64,000 bases of DNA. Origin: Massariosphaeria phaeospora (taxonomy: Eukaryota; Ascomycota; Dothideomycetes; Pleosporales). The notes under the pieces are model-generated. The model was not told where the DNA came from. It made no database searches and was given only the letters and a program-made list of their open reading frames with translations. Position numbers and translations under genes: made by a program. Location of the stretch: positions 186,001 to 250,000 of the forward strand of contig JAADJZ010000014.1 in the NCBI GenBank assembly GCA_011032825.1, read 5' to 3'. Shown here piece by piece: positions 52,375-64,000 of the stretch (position 1 is its first letter; each line of letters begins with the position of its first letter).

Positions 52375-53973
52375 TTAGAAACTCGTCCAAAGCTTTTTCC
52401 ATATGCCTTGCTTCTTCCCAACGAGCTCGTCTTCAGGTTCGATACCCTCATGAACATCCCGCACATCGAGGTCCCGCCGCCTGCCGGAGTCCAGATCGAT
52501 ATCATGCACGTTGCACAACTTCGTCTTGAACACAAGCTTGTAGCCAAAGTAAATAATTGCAAACAGCGGAAGCAAAATATACGCGTCGACGAACGTGCCA
52601 GCATCGAAGGGGCTCAGCGTAGTCCAGCCCTGGACCAAAGCTAGGAAGATGTTGGCGAAGAGCCCGAAATAGGGTGTCCAGGGGTACGCGAGCGATTTGA
52701 AGGGGAGTTGGTCGGGAGTGCGGCCTTGCGCGGCCCACGCCTGGCGGAAGCGGATGTGCGTGAGCGATATGGCGCCCCAGACTAGGAAGGTGGACACGCC
52801 GCTGAGGTTCACGATGTAGGCGTAGGCCTTGCCGCCGCCGGTGCTGACGTTCATCATGGCTAGCACGCCGAATAGGTTCGTGAAGACGATGGCGTAGACG
52901 GGCACGCCGCGGCTGTTGGTCTTGCCGAGGAAGGCGGGCGCCTTGCCGTCCTGCGCCATGAAGAGCATGGTGCGCGAGCCGATGTAGATGGAGCTGTTGG
53001 CCGCGGATAGCACCGTGATGAAGATGAAGGCGTTGACCAGGTGCACGCCGCCGCCCCAGCCCGCGGTTTGGATAGCGATGGTCATGGGGCTTTTGAGCGC
53101 GCGGCTGGAGCCGTTGACGAGCCCGTCCGCGTTCGAGGGGCACGTTAGGCCGAAGAAGAAGGCCGAGCCCATGTAGATGAAGATGATGCGCCAGAAAACC
53201 TGGCGGATCGCAAGGGGCACTGCCACGCCGGGGTTTCTGGTCTCGGTAGCAGCCACGGCGACGGCTTCTACGCCGGCGTAGAAGGTCGAACAGAACACGA
53301 ACACGGTTGCGACGCCGCGGAACCCAGTTGAAAAGGCGCCTGGATCGTGCCAGTAGCGGAACCCTAGCGTCTCCTTCTGCCCGATAAGACCGCCAGAAGC
53401 ATAAACAATGGCGAAGATAAAATAAGCAACCAGCCCGAACAGCTTCATCAACGCGAGCCAGAACTCAGCCTCGCCAAACGTCTCGACGCCCAGGAGCTGG
53501 AAGCCGAGGAAAAAGAACCAGAAGATCAGAAAGTAGCCCCACAGCGGCACTTTGTCGCTCCAGAAGACCATGATGCTGGAGACGACGTTGTACTCGTTCG
53601 CAAGCACGCAGCCCCAGATCAGCCAGTAGTTCCAGCCCACGGCCACGCCAAAGGCCGGGTCGACGAAGCGGTCCGAAAGCGTGACGAAGGCGCCGCCGGT
53701 CGGGTACAGTGTTGTCATTTCTCCGAGGGATTGCATGATGCTGAATGCGATGAGGCCGACGAGTCCAAAGCCGATGAGTAGGGATGCGGGACCACCGCTC
53801 GCAAGTGCTCCTCCAGATCCGACGAGGAGGCCGGGTCCAATGATACCAGCTAAGGCCATCATGCTCAGATGGCGGGTCTTGAGGCCGCGCTTAACACCGC
53901 TATCCGGATCAATTCGTTGAAAGTCTTCATCGCGAGGGCTGCTGGTGGGGTGTTTGGAGTTGTCAACGGCCAT
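52375..53973 (-). CDS. Amino-acid permease (APC superfamily)
   Basis: Single exon, 532 residues. The N-terminus carries the conserved VKRGLKTRHLSMMALAGIIG and GPGLLVGSGGALASGGPASL at TM1. Later marks are SLGEMTTLYPTGGAFVTLSDRFVDPAFGVAVGWNY in part, GVEAVAVAATETRNPG at TM6 and SRTMLFMAQDGKAP-type residues after TM8. Twelve hydrophobic segments are seen. This is the fungal amino-acid transporter group that includes GAP1, AGP and DIP5 relatives; the exact substrate cannot be read. The N- and C-terminal tails are hydrophilic with acidic and Lys residues, as in permeases controlled by ubiquitination. It converges with the peroxidase gene, the ends being about 215 bp apart. Confidence 0.93.
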   Translation of the reverse strand: MAVDNSKHPTSSPRDEDFQRIDPDSGVKRGLKTRHLSMMALAGIIGPGLLVGSGGALASGGPASLLIGFGLVGLIAFSIMQSLGEMTTLYPTGGAFVTLSDRFVDPAFGVAVGWNYWLIWGCVLANEYNVVSSIMVFWSDKVPLWGYFLIFWFFFLGFQLLGVETFGEAEFWLALMKLFGLVAYFIFAIVYASGGLIGQKETLGFRYWHDPGAFSTGFRGVATVFVFCSTFYAGVEAVAVAATETRNPGVAVPLAIRQVFWRIIFIYMGSAFFFGLTCPSNADGLVNGSSRALKSPMTIAIQTAGWGGGVHLVNAFIFITVLSAANSSIYIGSRTMLFMAQDGKAPAFLGKTNSRGVPVYAIVFTNLFGVLAMMNVSTGGGKAYAYIVNLSGVSTFLVWGAISLTHIRFRQAWAAQGRTPDQLPFKSLAYPWTPYFGLFANIFLALVQGWTTLSPFDAGTFVDAYILLPLFAIIYFGYKLVFKTKLCNVHDIDLDSGRRRDLDVRDVHEGIEPEDELVGKKQGIWKKLWTSF

Positions 53974-54760
53974 GTTGGTGGAAGTCCTGAATGGCCTGAA
54001 TGTTTCTGTTCAATTGACGTCCAAAAGACTTCTTCGCGCGAGAGTAGTTGAAGATGAGAAAAGAATAAGTAGCGCCATGCAGAGTTTTGTTCGCAATTGT
54101 GGGTCGAGTAGTTCGGGGATGAGGAACGATGATGCGATTCCAGTGGCGTCGCACGCGATGCGCTAACCAGCAGGTGTCGTCTTTTCTCGTAAAGAACCGA
54201 GATGTGGCCCCGATGAGGACATCGCTATCGCCGTGCTGGAGAAAAGAGAAGATGAGACGAAAAAAGACGAAGCAGGAGCTGGCGGGGTCTGGAGCTAGAC
54301 GGGCCGCCTGAAGATTGCCGAAGTAGAAGGTGTGATAGGGCTAGTACCATAGTAGTTAGCTCGGGTACTGGGTCTGTAGATGACGTCGGGAACATCAAAA
54401 CCTCGCGCCAACGCTCAGTCGACTTGCTGGCTGTTCCGATTCACTTCCTTACGGAGGCAATACAGTCCGAAGCGGATAACCACCCTTCATATGATACGAA
54501 GATGTACAGCTTTAGCGTTTGGCCGCTGCGGTGCCGCACCCGAAACCCCTCTCTCCAAACACCGAAACATCACTGAAGAACCTTCAGGCGAATGATATCC
54601 GCATTAGCAGATGACAGAGCCTTTGTAAAATGGTGATCTCATCGGACGCAAGGAACCCGTCCCTGCCGGCGCGGAATAATAATCGAACAGTTCCACAGCG
54701 AAACTATTCTTATGCTCAAGAGGATGGAAGCGTGGCTTGTAGAAAAAGTTTCGATTCACT
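53974..54760. other. Intergenic, no gene seen
   Basis: Upstream of the permease and 3' of the second rhodopsin-domain gene. No motif seen. Confidence 0.4.
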
Positions 54761-56074
54761 CTAAACAGTGTAAATTTCGTGTCGGGGTGGTCGTTCCAAT
54801 CCATCGACTTTGTCCAGCTCCATTGTAGATCTCGAGTCTGCACGCAACGCAACAATGTCGCTCGTCGGATTACTGATTCTCGTATCACCATGCTCTCGTC
54901 CTGAATGCTCGCCCCTTCGCATCTTGTGCATGATAACGTTGATATAGGTATCCGTAAACAGGGGCCGAAGTATGGGCAGACAGGCCGCGACGATTGCCAT
55001 GGTGATCTCAACGATGGACCATGTTACAATATTGGTATTAACCACTGATGGAGCTTGTTAGCCGAATAAATAGCATTGCTTGAGTCTCAGCTTACCGAAT
55101 AAGTTACCTTTCGCTGCCTTCCCTCCTTTATCTACGAAATTAGTTTCTACATCTCTCGATTTCGATTTGGATACTAACTATGGTTTAGATCCAGGATTAT
55201 CGAGGCCCTTCCGATTGCGGCAGCGGTGGAACTGTGAGGATTAGACTTGCTCTTCAATCTTGTCTGAGAAGCTCTCACAAAAGACCTAACCCCAAGATTG
55301 CAAGGACACCGACCCTCCTAGCCCTGGATAGCCGCATCCGCCACACTATGGGAACAGGCGCGAATAGTACCATTACGTCGGTTACGACATCGGATATGAC
55401 GAATGCCGCCGAAATGGCATGGATCGGTCTGCAATGAGCTCCGGGGTTGCTAAGGCTATCCCACTGAGCTGAAATTTCGAGCCCGCAGCGGAAAATCCTC
55501 GCGAGTAGGAGAGCGATACTCCACAGAACAAGCAAAACTCCAAGAAATATGGTGTAAATGTTGAAGATGCGTTCGATTTTGAACAGTCGACGGTACAAGA
55601 ACACGACACTGAGTTTGGTTGTGCAGAGACAGACGACGGTCAAGATCCACACTGCAAAATAATACTGATAGGACACCGAATTATTTGTCCGCTATTTTCA
55701 CTAATTATTCCTGGTGTGGACTCACCTTGATCAGCAGCTTCTCCAGGTTCTTCGTTCCGAGCCCGCCGTAAAGTCCGATCGCTGCACCTAAGCCAATATC
55801 AATACAAACAGCTCGCCGTATTGATGCACACGGCCAATACCTCTCAACGATATGGCGGAAAGCGCCCACATGCACGCCTGTGGTCTGGGTTGGGCTCAGC
55901 AGTTCTTTTCCAGGGAATTAATTGACTAACTAAGCTGGCAAGTATGGTCCAGTCATCAGCGCCATACTTCGCCTTCTTCCGTCTCCTAACGTAAAACCTG
56001 GCGGCCACCGCAACTGTAGCATTGAACGATATCACGGCGGTGAGTGCGCAGAACCTTGCACGGGTAAGGGGCAT
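54761..56074 (-). CDS. Rhodopsin-domain (PTH11-like) integral membrane protein, second copy type
   Basis: Exons read as 56074-55931, 55884-55726, 55664-55279, 55231-55179, 55131-55096 and 55044-54761. The sums are in frame. A 42-nt, in-phase intron may also lie inside the second exon, so that part is uncertain. Family marks are AKYGADDWTILAS, GLYGGLGTKN, FAVWILTVVCLCTTKLSVVFLYRRLF, ISDVVTDVMVLFAPVPIVW and VNTNIVTWSIVEITMAIVAACLP. The C-terminal tail is charged. It is not a close copy of the 44564-45739 protein. A sensing role is inferred from the family only. Confidence 0.78.
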
Positions 56075-59000
56075 GGCGGGAGATGGACGGAGATTAGGGA
56101 CGATTGTAAAGTGGAGACTGGAACTGGAAGGAGATCCCAGGAGTTGATAAAGCTAGGGTCTTCGGGTTTCGGGGAGTACAAGAATCAAGGCAACCGGTGT
56201 GTGGGGGCTGTGTATCTCGGATTCATGCATGCGGGCCGCCTTGCCCCTCGTATTGGGGCCGAATGTGTACCTTGCAGCGGTCGACGTTCTTCTGCTGAAT
56301 CTTGGGGCTGTTTACAACATTCTTGCGACCTAGGTTCACTTACTTATGCAAAGGTAGGTCTGTGTCGACGAGTTCACTAAAGCGCACGAGGGGCGACACC
56401 ACAATTATCATCTGCGATGGTCTACAGAACAAGGTGCATGTAACACGGCTTTGGTTTTGACTCCATATGATGTAGGGCGTTGTAAATTTCGAATAGGCAC
56501 CGACCTACTCGAGTAGCCAACAACAAGCGCATTCATCAACTCCCGTATATTGACCGTCGCCACTCCAGAAGAGCGTACATGTTATATCAAATTCGCAGCT
56601 ATGCATAGTTTAACTCTCTACGCTGTGAAAGCAACGACCCTGCCGATCACTAAACACTTTCCGCATCCCTGGAAGTGAAAAGACACCACGCGTGCATGAT
56701 CGGGCGGAGATTTGGGACGGAAAGATCTTGCATGCTGATCGGTGGTATTAGAGGCATGGGTTCTCACAGTCTCGGGCAACCAATGCAAACAATGAAACCT
56801 GACGCGTCCGGTGTACATGAAGCGTTCGATGCGGGCTCAGCCTCGCGATCAGTCCCTTCGGGCAATACCCCCGCACGAACGAGCCGAAGACGCCCGTGGT
56901 GGAGATTATATTGGTGCTTGGTCTAATCACATGATGACTAGCTACGAATGTTCCGTCAAGAACTGGACCGTTGTCGCTACTGGCTATGCTCCACGATGTG
57001 TGAAACACGTTTTTCATACCCTGTAGGCTGCCAGGCAGTTCGATATAGCATACACATCGCGGAGAAGGAAGGAATTTACGAAAGTATGATCTTCGCGCAC
57101 TTGACTCAGGAAAAGAAGGCCCCGTGTGTTTCTCGGGACTATTTATCTCACTCGCATCACCTCCACCTTCTTTCGTATACGGCTGAGTTCGGAAAATAGG
57201 AGAGAAATCATCGTAGTACGGAGAATTGAGTATTATAAGAATGGGTGAATCTGACATGTATTCAACACGCTGTAGAACAACAACAATTGAGGCTCTCCGC
57301 AGCAAGTTTGAGCTTTGCGAAAACTTTCTCTGTAGAACAATAAGCGAAGCAGCCAGTGGGCCGTGGAGCAACTTGAATGGAGGTTTACCCTACTTATTGT
57401 AGCCGGTCTTGTAACTGAGTTTCAAGCCTAATAAATAGCATCCTGAGAGCCAAGTTCTTGAAATCGTCATGACATTTTTTGAACTTACCGTAAGAAGAAG
57501 CTGAAGTCGGTAGGAGACGAAAATAGCTCTGGTCTGATAAGGACGTCAGCACACGACAGCGCATCACGCGGCCATTGTGACAAGTGTGCTGCGCCCCACG
57601 AATTCGGTTAGAAAACTGGGTTAGCGACGGCACGGTAATGTACACTTTCTGAGCTCCGTGAGAAAGACGGTGCCCTGACGAGAGAGTAAAAGTGGGGAAG
57701 GCGTTCTTTCGACCGGGGGTGTTGGACCTCACGCATGAGCAGGACTACCCTAGTATGTAACCAGCAAGCTCTTATATGGCGAGTAGAGCTTGTCCTAGAT
57801 TGTGGACTAGGGCGACCAGCTTTCCGGGGCTATGGACGGGCGTCATTCAGATCACGTGAGTCGGTCCCTACCTACCTAGGCAGGTGAAGACCGAATCAGC
57901 TTCCGAATTTTCTGGAATATTCTCGGTACTACGACATGCTTCATGAACTTTGATACTTTCGTCCCTATATCAATACCCCGGAAACTCGAACGTGGACGCT
58001 AGCTCTAGGCACGTGAAAGCTAGAGAGTGGTTAGTAAGCGATAACAGGCCACCTTGAAAAGCACCGCAAGCCAAGCCACCATTCTCGCCATTTGTCCGGC
58101 CCCAAATCGCCAGCCTCTTCTTTGTGAACCGGACAACATTCGAGTCGCGCGAGCGACAGCTTCTTTGTACATACTGCTGGAAGTCCATCTTCCGGCAGCC
58201 AGTCTTCGATTTGTCGCGCGCAGCCGCAAGCCTCAAACCCCAGCGCTACCGCTGTTGATTACGAGCGTAGCTTTGTATATACCGATACGCCTCATCATTG
58301 GGGCTGAGGTCGTCAAGTGGTGATGACGAGGGGAGGTGGCTGTATGCGATCTCAAACTAGACGCATTTCCGTAAGCGTTTGCCTGACTCGCGCGTGTCGG
58401 AGTTGGTCAGCCGCGGGGATCTACAGATAGCTAAACATTGGCATCACTTTCGAGTCCGGCCGAGGCCTAGGACCCCTCGGTGCACCAAGCAGAAACGGCC
58501 CCAGGTGTTGGCCAAAGGTAAATGTAGTTAAGGTTGCGGCTGACGGTTCGGACTTCGTTCAAGCTAACGCTTCTAGCACAGCGCACGCGACAGGTGAAAC
58601 GTGCGAAACATGGGGAATACCACACCAATAACCACATCGCGTGCCCCGTAGGCTAGTCAGGTAAATTACCCAAGTCACCCCGGCTCGGGAACAGTTACGG
58701 TAAAACGGCACGAGACATCTTGGATACGCCGATAGCCGCTGAGCTATGGAGTAGCAAAGCCTCCATAAGGCCGAAAAGAGTAGGTATCGGACTACGAAGT
58801 ACACGAGCGATGCGCAGACACGTCACTCTATCTAGGCAGCGGGCCTCCATGGATATGGTGTTGGGAGATCGGCAGAAGCAGGTTGAAGCAGCCTCACGAT
58901 ACTGACCTCGGGATTGTCTCTAACCACCCATCGACATTGCGAACTCAGAGCCTAGCCTCTATACGTAAGCCATACGTGCCCGAACAAGGGAACGTGCGCG

Positions 59001-59492
59001 TTAATGTGTATGTAGGTAGCTCGCGACTGCGCCCCAGGCTTGCAGGGTCATCGTGTACGGAAGCGGAACAGGCCCAAAGCATCGAAGCTCTTAGGGCTAT
59101 CTAGATTTAACCGCCACACGCACAGATCCCCGGAGATTGTTTCCTTCCCTACTCTATGCGAAGGATTGTTTTCAAACGAACAGTGCCAAGTCGATGTTTT
59201 TGGATTCCGCTACGGTAAGCAGGTACGTACTGTAGAGCTACGGAGTCCGGATGCACCTAACGCGCCCCGGAGGTGGTATCTCGGTGGTAATAGGGAAGAT
59301 GTACCGGAGAGCTGAGTGCTGGTATAAAGGCTGATGGTAACACCGTCCACCATCATTCATCATCAGCTCATCACTTCGTCTGCTTCTCTTGCCTTGTCAT
59401 TTTTTGACACTTCCACTCATTTAAACAAACATTCAACTGGCATTGAGTTTTTGCAACGACAGGTCGTTTAATTCACATTCCACCAACCCATC
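56075..59492. other. 3.4-kb stretch without a supported gene
   Basis: The longest gap in the window. ORFs on both strands (for example around 56748-57371 and 58054-58323) lack domain motifs, codon bias and partner exons. No transposon ends, tRNA or rRNA sequence was recognised. The base composition is near that of the host. Confidence 0.5.
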
Positions 59493-60790
59493 ATGTTTTC
59501 CAAGTTTGCTACCGTTATCGGGGCAGGAGCTCTTCTCTTTTCCGGCCTCGCTTCAGCCGCGGATCCCAAAGCCTGCGAAAGTGGCCCATGGACAGATGTA
59601 CACGCCATTGGAAACGCCAAAATCACCCATCAATGGTGTGACACTAAACATGCGGAGGGTATTCCCATTACCGGTATCGAGGCATGGGCAAACGAGCACA
59701 CCATCCAAGCTGTCCAGTTCTACTTCGCAGATGGCACCGCAGGCCCGCAGATCGGAATGCCAGACAACGATGGGACATCCGAATCAAAAGTCACCAAGAA
59801 GCACCAGCGCATCGACTGGGACATGGCTGGAAACCAAATCAAGCAAGTCAAGTTGTGGGGTAACGGCAAAGGCACGTCTTTGGGACGCATTCAGATTCGC
59901 ACGGATAAGGAGGAGTTCGATGTCGGCAAGTTGACCGGAAAGCAGCAAGCTTTCGATATCAAGGTCAACTCCGGCATCTTGCTCGGTGCCTATGGTGGTG
60001 TCAAGGACAGCACCGTCGAAGTCATGGGTTTCCTCTTCCTGAAGAGCGAGATCAAGTCCATGAGCGTTGAGAACTTCCAAACAGTTAGTAACCCCCCACA
60101 CATACCCGTCTACATCAGCTAACGATTTCCACCACCAGTCCGACACCCCCGAACAGCTTAACGAGAAGATGCAGGGTCTCCAGGAGATGACTTCCCACGA
60201 GGCTCACTACTCTTTGGAATTCAAGAACCTCAGCTCCAACTCGTGGTTCGGCATGGATGCTACATACTCCACCTCCAAGTCGATTGCTATTGCCAACTCC
60301 CACACCATCACTGCCGGAGGCTCGTGGTCAGCCAAGGGTAGCGTGCTCGGCATCGCTGAAGTCACTTCGACATACTCGCTCTCCTACGCCTACGCCCGAA
60401 CCGACACCGAGACCAACGAGCAGACCAGCTCGACTACATTCAAATACCAAATCGTGGTCAGCTCCGTCGGCACCCAGGATGTCTGGTGCAGGGCTACCGC
60501 CTGGTACGGCAAGTACGAGGGCGAGTGGACTGGTCAGGTAAGTCTCACAGATTCCCCGAACACCTTCCTTGCAGCCACTGACCATCTGGTTTTAGGTCGT
60601 TCTTGAACTCGAGGATGGCGACAAGTTCACATACATGACGAAGGGAACGGTCAAGGACACCAAGTGGGGCCAGGTCAACGCCGAATGCCAGGAGAAGCCC
60701 TTCGACAACGCCCTCCCCAAGGCGCCCGCTCCCGATTCCACTCGCCCGCAAGCTCCCCCCGGCAAGCGCGCTGTTGCGCTTATCGGTTAG
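59493..60790 (+). CDS. Secreted jacalin-like lectin with an aerolysin-like C-terminal module
   Basis: Exons are 59493-60083, 60139-60537 and 60596-60790, giving 394 residues. The signal peptide is MFSKFATVIGAGALLFSGLA. Residues about 30-195 follow the jacalin-like lectin pattern: ITGIEAW, IQAVQFYFADGT, IKQVKLWGN, then a late GILLGAYGGVKDSTVEVMGF. The next 130 residues are alternating Ser/Thr-rich beta strands (SKSIAIANSHTITAG, SVLGIAEVTSTYSLSY) like the membrane-insertion hairpin of aerolysin/ETX-MTX2-type proteins. The C-terminus is Pro-rich and disordered. By family knowledge it would bind glycans and may form oligomers. Pore formation is inference, not shown. The frame is intact, with no lesion seen. 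Confidence 0.72.
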
Positions 60791-61900
60791 ACCCGCTTCC
60801 CAGCCGACACTCCAGTATGGCCAGCACCCTCAACTGCCGCTCTTGCCGCAGACTTTATCGAGTGAGATTCTCAGTCAAGCACATGCATGCGCCTTTATCG
60901 GCGCAGGTGGTTTCGCGTATTCGCTTCTTTGTACTTTAGACCTACCTTTACGTTTATATATTTGTACCGACTTGATTTGATGACCGCTCATAGATACTAG
61001 AATGACTACTGCATTGCATTTCCACCTTCCATCTCCTGTGCTGTGTCCATTGGCTGGCATTGACTTCTACACTACACTGCGAACGAACAATGGCCAGTGG
61101 AAAGTGCATGTCACCGTGCGCTCCACTGTGACATCGACACCGACATCGACACGGGCCATCGTTGCTCCACAAGACGCTCCTACCCATGGTCTATTAAACG
61201 AGAGAAGGAATAACGGCCTTGCAGGCCCCCGCAATGTCGTATTTCCCCACTTGACGTGTCACGTCATGTATACACAGTGGAGCTTCCTACTCCCCACCCA
61301 TATAGCTTAGCTTACAGCACAAGCCCAGAAGAGAAGTCACCTTCCGCTTTCGTCCATCTAAAACGGCAGCGTCGCTTATAAGCGCAATGCCGGACTAACA
61401 GCCGGCGGTGAAGTCCGACACCCCTCGAAATACTTCGTTGCGGATTCCGCGGCAGAATATATAAATAAATGCTATACTCTTGACTGGGTGTATGGGTTTG
61501 GTAATGTGCTGATAGATGGCTTTTACTACTGCGAAGTCTGACATATATAGCACAGTAAGGATTGTATTGTTGCAGCTAGTTACAGAGTAAAGCAAAAGCA
61601 TGCGCAGTTGTTTGTTCGCTAATCGACACCTCGCTCTATGTCTGTTATGAGTGGAGTCGCATAATTAATATCCGCCTTACAAGAAGTTTGAATGGTCTTG
61701 GAGGAACCTAAACAATACAATCTTCACTGTAACAGTGACACAACACTTCTCATAACGAAATAAATATTGCATTGGATGCTCATAACTATACTATTATGTC
61801 CACCAAAGCGCTGAATTTCCCTGTCTGCTTTGTTCAACTCTATCAACTCTTAAAAAGGACTTTCGCTATGTACTCAAACAACACCATATCCTCGGCGCGC
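60791..61900. other. 1.1-kb intergenic region, no gene seen
   Basis: Between the 3' ends of the lectin-like gene and the convergent membrane protein gene. Contains a short ACATCGACACCGACATCGAC repeat near 61131. Nothing else is recognised. Confidence 0.4.
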
Positions 61901-62863
61901 TCAGTTAATCAGCAACAAAATCCTATTCGCAATAAACCAAGGCCAGTACAGCTTCCAGAGGTCTGAACTGGGCCTCCCTAGCATATTCCCCGCGATCATT
62001 CCAAGCACGACGTCGCAGTACAACGTGCTGGATATGCAGAACCCAGCGAGGAAGGCGAGAATCGTTGCTAGCACGCCACATACCCATGGCGAGCAAAAGT
62101 CGTCATAGCCGTCGTGCAGGCGCTGGCGGTGACGTTTGTACATATACAAACCTGTGAGAACTGCGGTAATAATGGTCGTGATTCCAAACCCGAGGCTGAG
62201 CCTGCGCACCACGGGATCGTACCAGTATGAGTTCTTGATCAGATCGAGAAGGCCTACCATGCCTATAATCGTGCCGGCGAGATGGAGGAAGAACCATATG
62301 AACGCTGCAGGGTTCACCCCATGGTCCTTCTTTGAGGAGTGGCGCTCTGAGCGGTGATGGTGTCTAGAGCGGTGGTGATGTCCTGATCGTTCATCCCTCT
62401 TTTCTCGCCGTCTAATGCAAGACCGGTGAATCGTGATCACGCAAACACAGATGGACGTACACAATGTCCACAGTGCAATCAGGACGAAATTGCAACTGTG
62501 GGAACATTGGGCCATCTGAATGGTTGAGATCACGAAGCACCCGACCATGGCTCCCACGGCAAGTAGGAAGTTCCACTTCCATCCAGTGATGAGCCGCCAA
62601 GGATTTGATGGTCTCCGGCCAAGAGCGATGCACAACATCGCCCAATAGGTGAGGACGTGGGATATAATGCCAATGGCACCGTATGGCAGCCCGTAGCACT
62701 TTATGTCCCCCATGGGACCGCAAGCGGGATTCGGCTTGGGGAGGAAATGTTCTTCGTTGCAGCCGGCTGGGTCATTGGCCTGGGTTTGAGCGACGGTGTT
62801 GTGGCCGAACAATAGAAAGAGAAGTACGAGCGAAACGAGACTCTTGGTGTGTGCGTACGTCAT
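61901..62863 (-). CDS. Small multi-pass membrane protein, unknown function
   Basis: Single exon, 320 residues from MTYAHTKSLVSLVLLFLLFG, a signal peptide or first anchor ending near VAQ. The longest ORF starts 48 codons earlier, but the internal start fits a secreted protein better. A short ectodomain with several Cys follows (CNEEHFLPKPNPACGP), then about seven hydrophobic helices (for example AIGIISHVLTYWAMLCIAL, FLLAVGAMVGCFVIS). A His/Arg/Ser-rich cytosolic loop (GHHHRSRHHHRSERHS) lies in the middle. The helices keep conserved-looking Trp and Gly positions. I recognise no named family. The His-rich loop could bind metal; this is speculation. Confidence 0.72.
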   Translation of the reverse strand: MTYAHTKSLVSLVLLFLLFGHNTVAQTQANDPAGCNEEHFLPKPNPACGPMGDIKCYGLPYGAIGIISHVLTYWAMLCIALGRRPSNPWRLITGWKWNFLLAVGAMVGCFVISTIQMAQCSHSCNFVLIALWTLCTSICVCVITIHRSCIRRREKRDERSGHHHRSRHHHRSERHSSKKDHGVNPAAFIWFFLHLAGTIIGMVGLLDLIKNSYWYDPVVRRLSLGFGITTIITAVLTGLYMYKRHRQRLHDGYDDFCSPWVCGVLATILAFLAGFCISSTLYCDVVLGMIAGNMLGRPSSDLWKLYWPWFIANRILLLIN

Positions 62864-64000
62864 ATTGAACAGGAACCTTAGAGGTGGCGGTCCTGCAATA
62901 GTAGGGTGGGTAGCAATTCGAACAGGGGAACAATACTGTTCTTTTGTACCACGGCGTGAGCCATAGCTGCGAGCAGTCTGCCCGGTGAATAGGTCATGCA
63001 CTGTCAAAGTCAGTCGGAGGCTTTCACAATGTCGAGTCAGAGGTCAGGAAAGATCATGTTACTGACCTTACGCCGCGCCCAGCACGTCATTGAAGCATGC
63101 CCATGCGGAGAATATCAGCAAAGGAATACCGCCGGGCAGGGCGTCCCACCACATTGCCAACGTGCACGACAAGGTGTACCAACTCCATGGACTGTAGACT
63201 TTCGGCATGGTTGCTTGGTGTTATATATGTAACGGTGAAATAGTGAACCTTGTGTCCACATAAAAACTTGATGTGTTGGATATACGTTAATAATGAAGCA
63301 GCTCTTTCACGAAAATACCACCGAAGTGTAGAATAGCTACTACTACGAGTATCGGAGGATTTGAAGAGTTGTATTGGCCAGGGTGTGTACTCGAAGGGCT
63401 GAGACGCAGCTTTTAACTGACACAATGTCCCTGCTCGTCGAGAGATATTGTGAACGAAAGTTACTTTGGCATTTTCGAATGACTGTAGTGATGGTCTAAA
63501 GAATGTGAACGAGGACTCGAGATGATATAGTCGTGGCTACTGCAGTAGCTGAACAAATGCCGGAGTGAGGCCATCTGAGCCATATATTTATACACCAGAG
63601 CAAGTTTGCGAAGACGGGTTTGACGTTATGATTTCTCAGTTTTCACCTAGATTGTCAAAAATGTGTTACATGTTTTTCGGAGAAAACGTGTGTTTGTCAA
63701 TCGTTGATTAGCCGCTTGATAGGATTTCTAATCTAGTAGTCATTGCTTGCATCATGCCGATTGCCAATTGAAAAAAAAGGAGAAAGAGTAAGAGCACTGA
63801 ACTCTCCAGTCGAAGGCAAGCCATCGGAATCCACCATGGGTTTGCAAAACAGTTCCAATACATGAATGTGGAGTCGTGGAGGTGTGGATTCCAAGGTTGA
63901 GTTGAATGATGCAGCATGTCGATGAACGTCATGAGGGGCAAGATGCCACCCTCCCCCACACTTATGCTTACATTTAGGCAACAGCCACACCCCATATACG
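62864..64000. other. 1.1-kb terminal region, no gene seen
   Basis: Upstream of the membrane protein gene. The ORFs at 63700-63995 on the minus strand show no motifs and are not called. Confidence 0.4.

Noticed and set aside
1..64000. CRISPR arrays, bacterial operons or Shine-Dalgarno sites
   Set aside because: The window is eukaryotic with spliceosomal introns; no regularly spaced identical repeats with unique spacers were seen.

Overview
The window is nuclear DNA from a filamentous ascomycete (Pezizomycotina, most likely Dothideomycetes). Genes have short introns of about 45-60 nt with GT-AG ends and CTAAC/CTGAC-like branch points. Families typical of these fungi are present: DUF3176, rhodopsin-domain (PTH11-like) membrane proteins, 2EXR/F-box-like proteins, a heme-thiolate peroxidase and a PD-(D/E)XK nuclease-like protein. 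Transposons carry nonsense and transition changes of the kind left by repeat-induced point mutation (RIP). Gene models were assembled by reading splice sites by eye. Exon sums were checked to be multiples of three wherever exon limits are given.

Layout. 1-15.2 kb: amidohydrolase (cut by the window edge), two divergent 2EXR/F-box-like paralogues, three poorly known proteins (two or three with membrane segments), a secreted 5'-nucleotidase and a DUF3176 membrane protein. 15.7-26.3 kb: an AT-rich transposon island. 26.8-34.2 kb: a broken Cys-rich membrane protein gene, a purine-rich tract, a 188-bp duplication, a repeat-rich basic protein, BUD22 and an RGG-type protein. 35.8-45.7 kb: MFS sugar transporter, two convergent paralogues (one with a stop), amidase, methylthioadenosine phosphorylase and a rhodopsin-domain protein. 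46.8-64 kb: nuclease-like protein, kinase-fold remnant, heme-thiolate peroxidase, amino-acid permease, a second rhodopsin-domain protein, a secreted jacalin-like/aerolysin-like protein and a small multi-pass membrane protein. A 3.4-kb stretch (56.1-59.5 kb) has no gene I can support.

The main result is the transposon island. It is a set of nested TA-inserting, pogo/Fot1-like elements. Outer element C (15681-24600) has been entered by A (16111-17960), B (18068-22056) and a 955-bp LTR-like insert (22289-23243). B has been entered by D (18792-20929). Removing the inserts leaves a C of about 2.12 kb. Its degraded transposase then aligns in frame, end to end, with the 2.14-kb D. C and D therefore belong to one family, and that family has re-entered a locus holding its own RIP-destroyed ancestor. 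All three catalytic Asp codons of C have become Asn. A separate Tc1/mariner-like element, E, sits 16 bp beyond C.

How the genes relate: no biosynthetic cluster is evident. The secreted or surface proteins (nucleotidase, peroxidase, amidase, lectin-like protein) and the two transporters suit an organism feeding on, or interacting with, other organisms. They are scattered rather than organised as one pathway.
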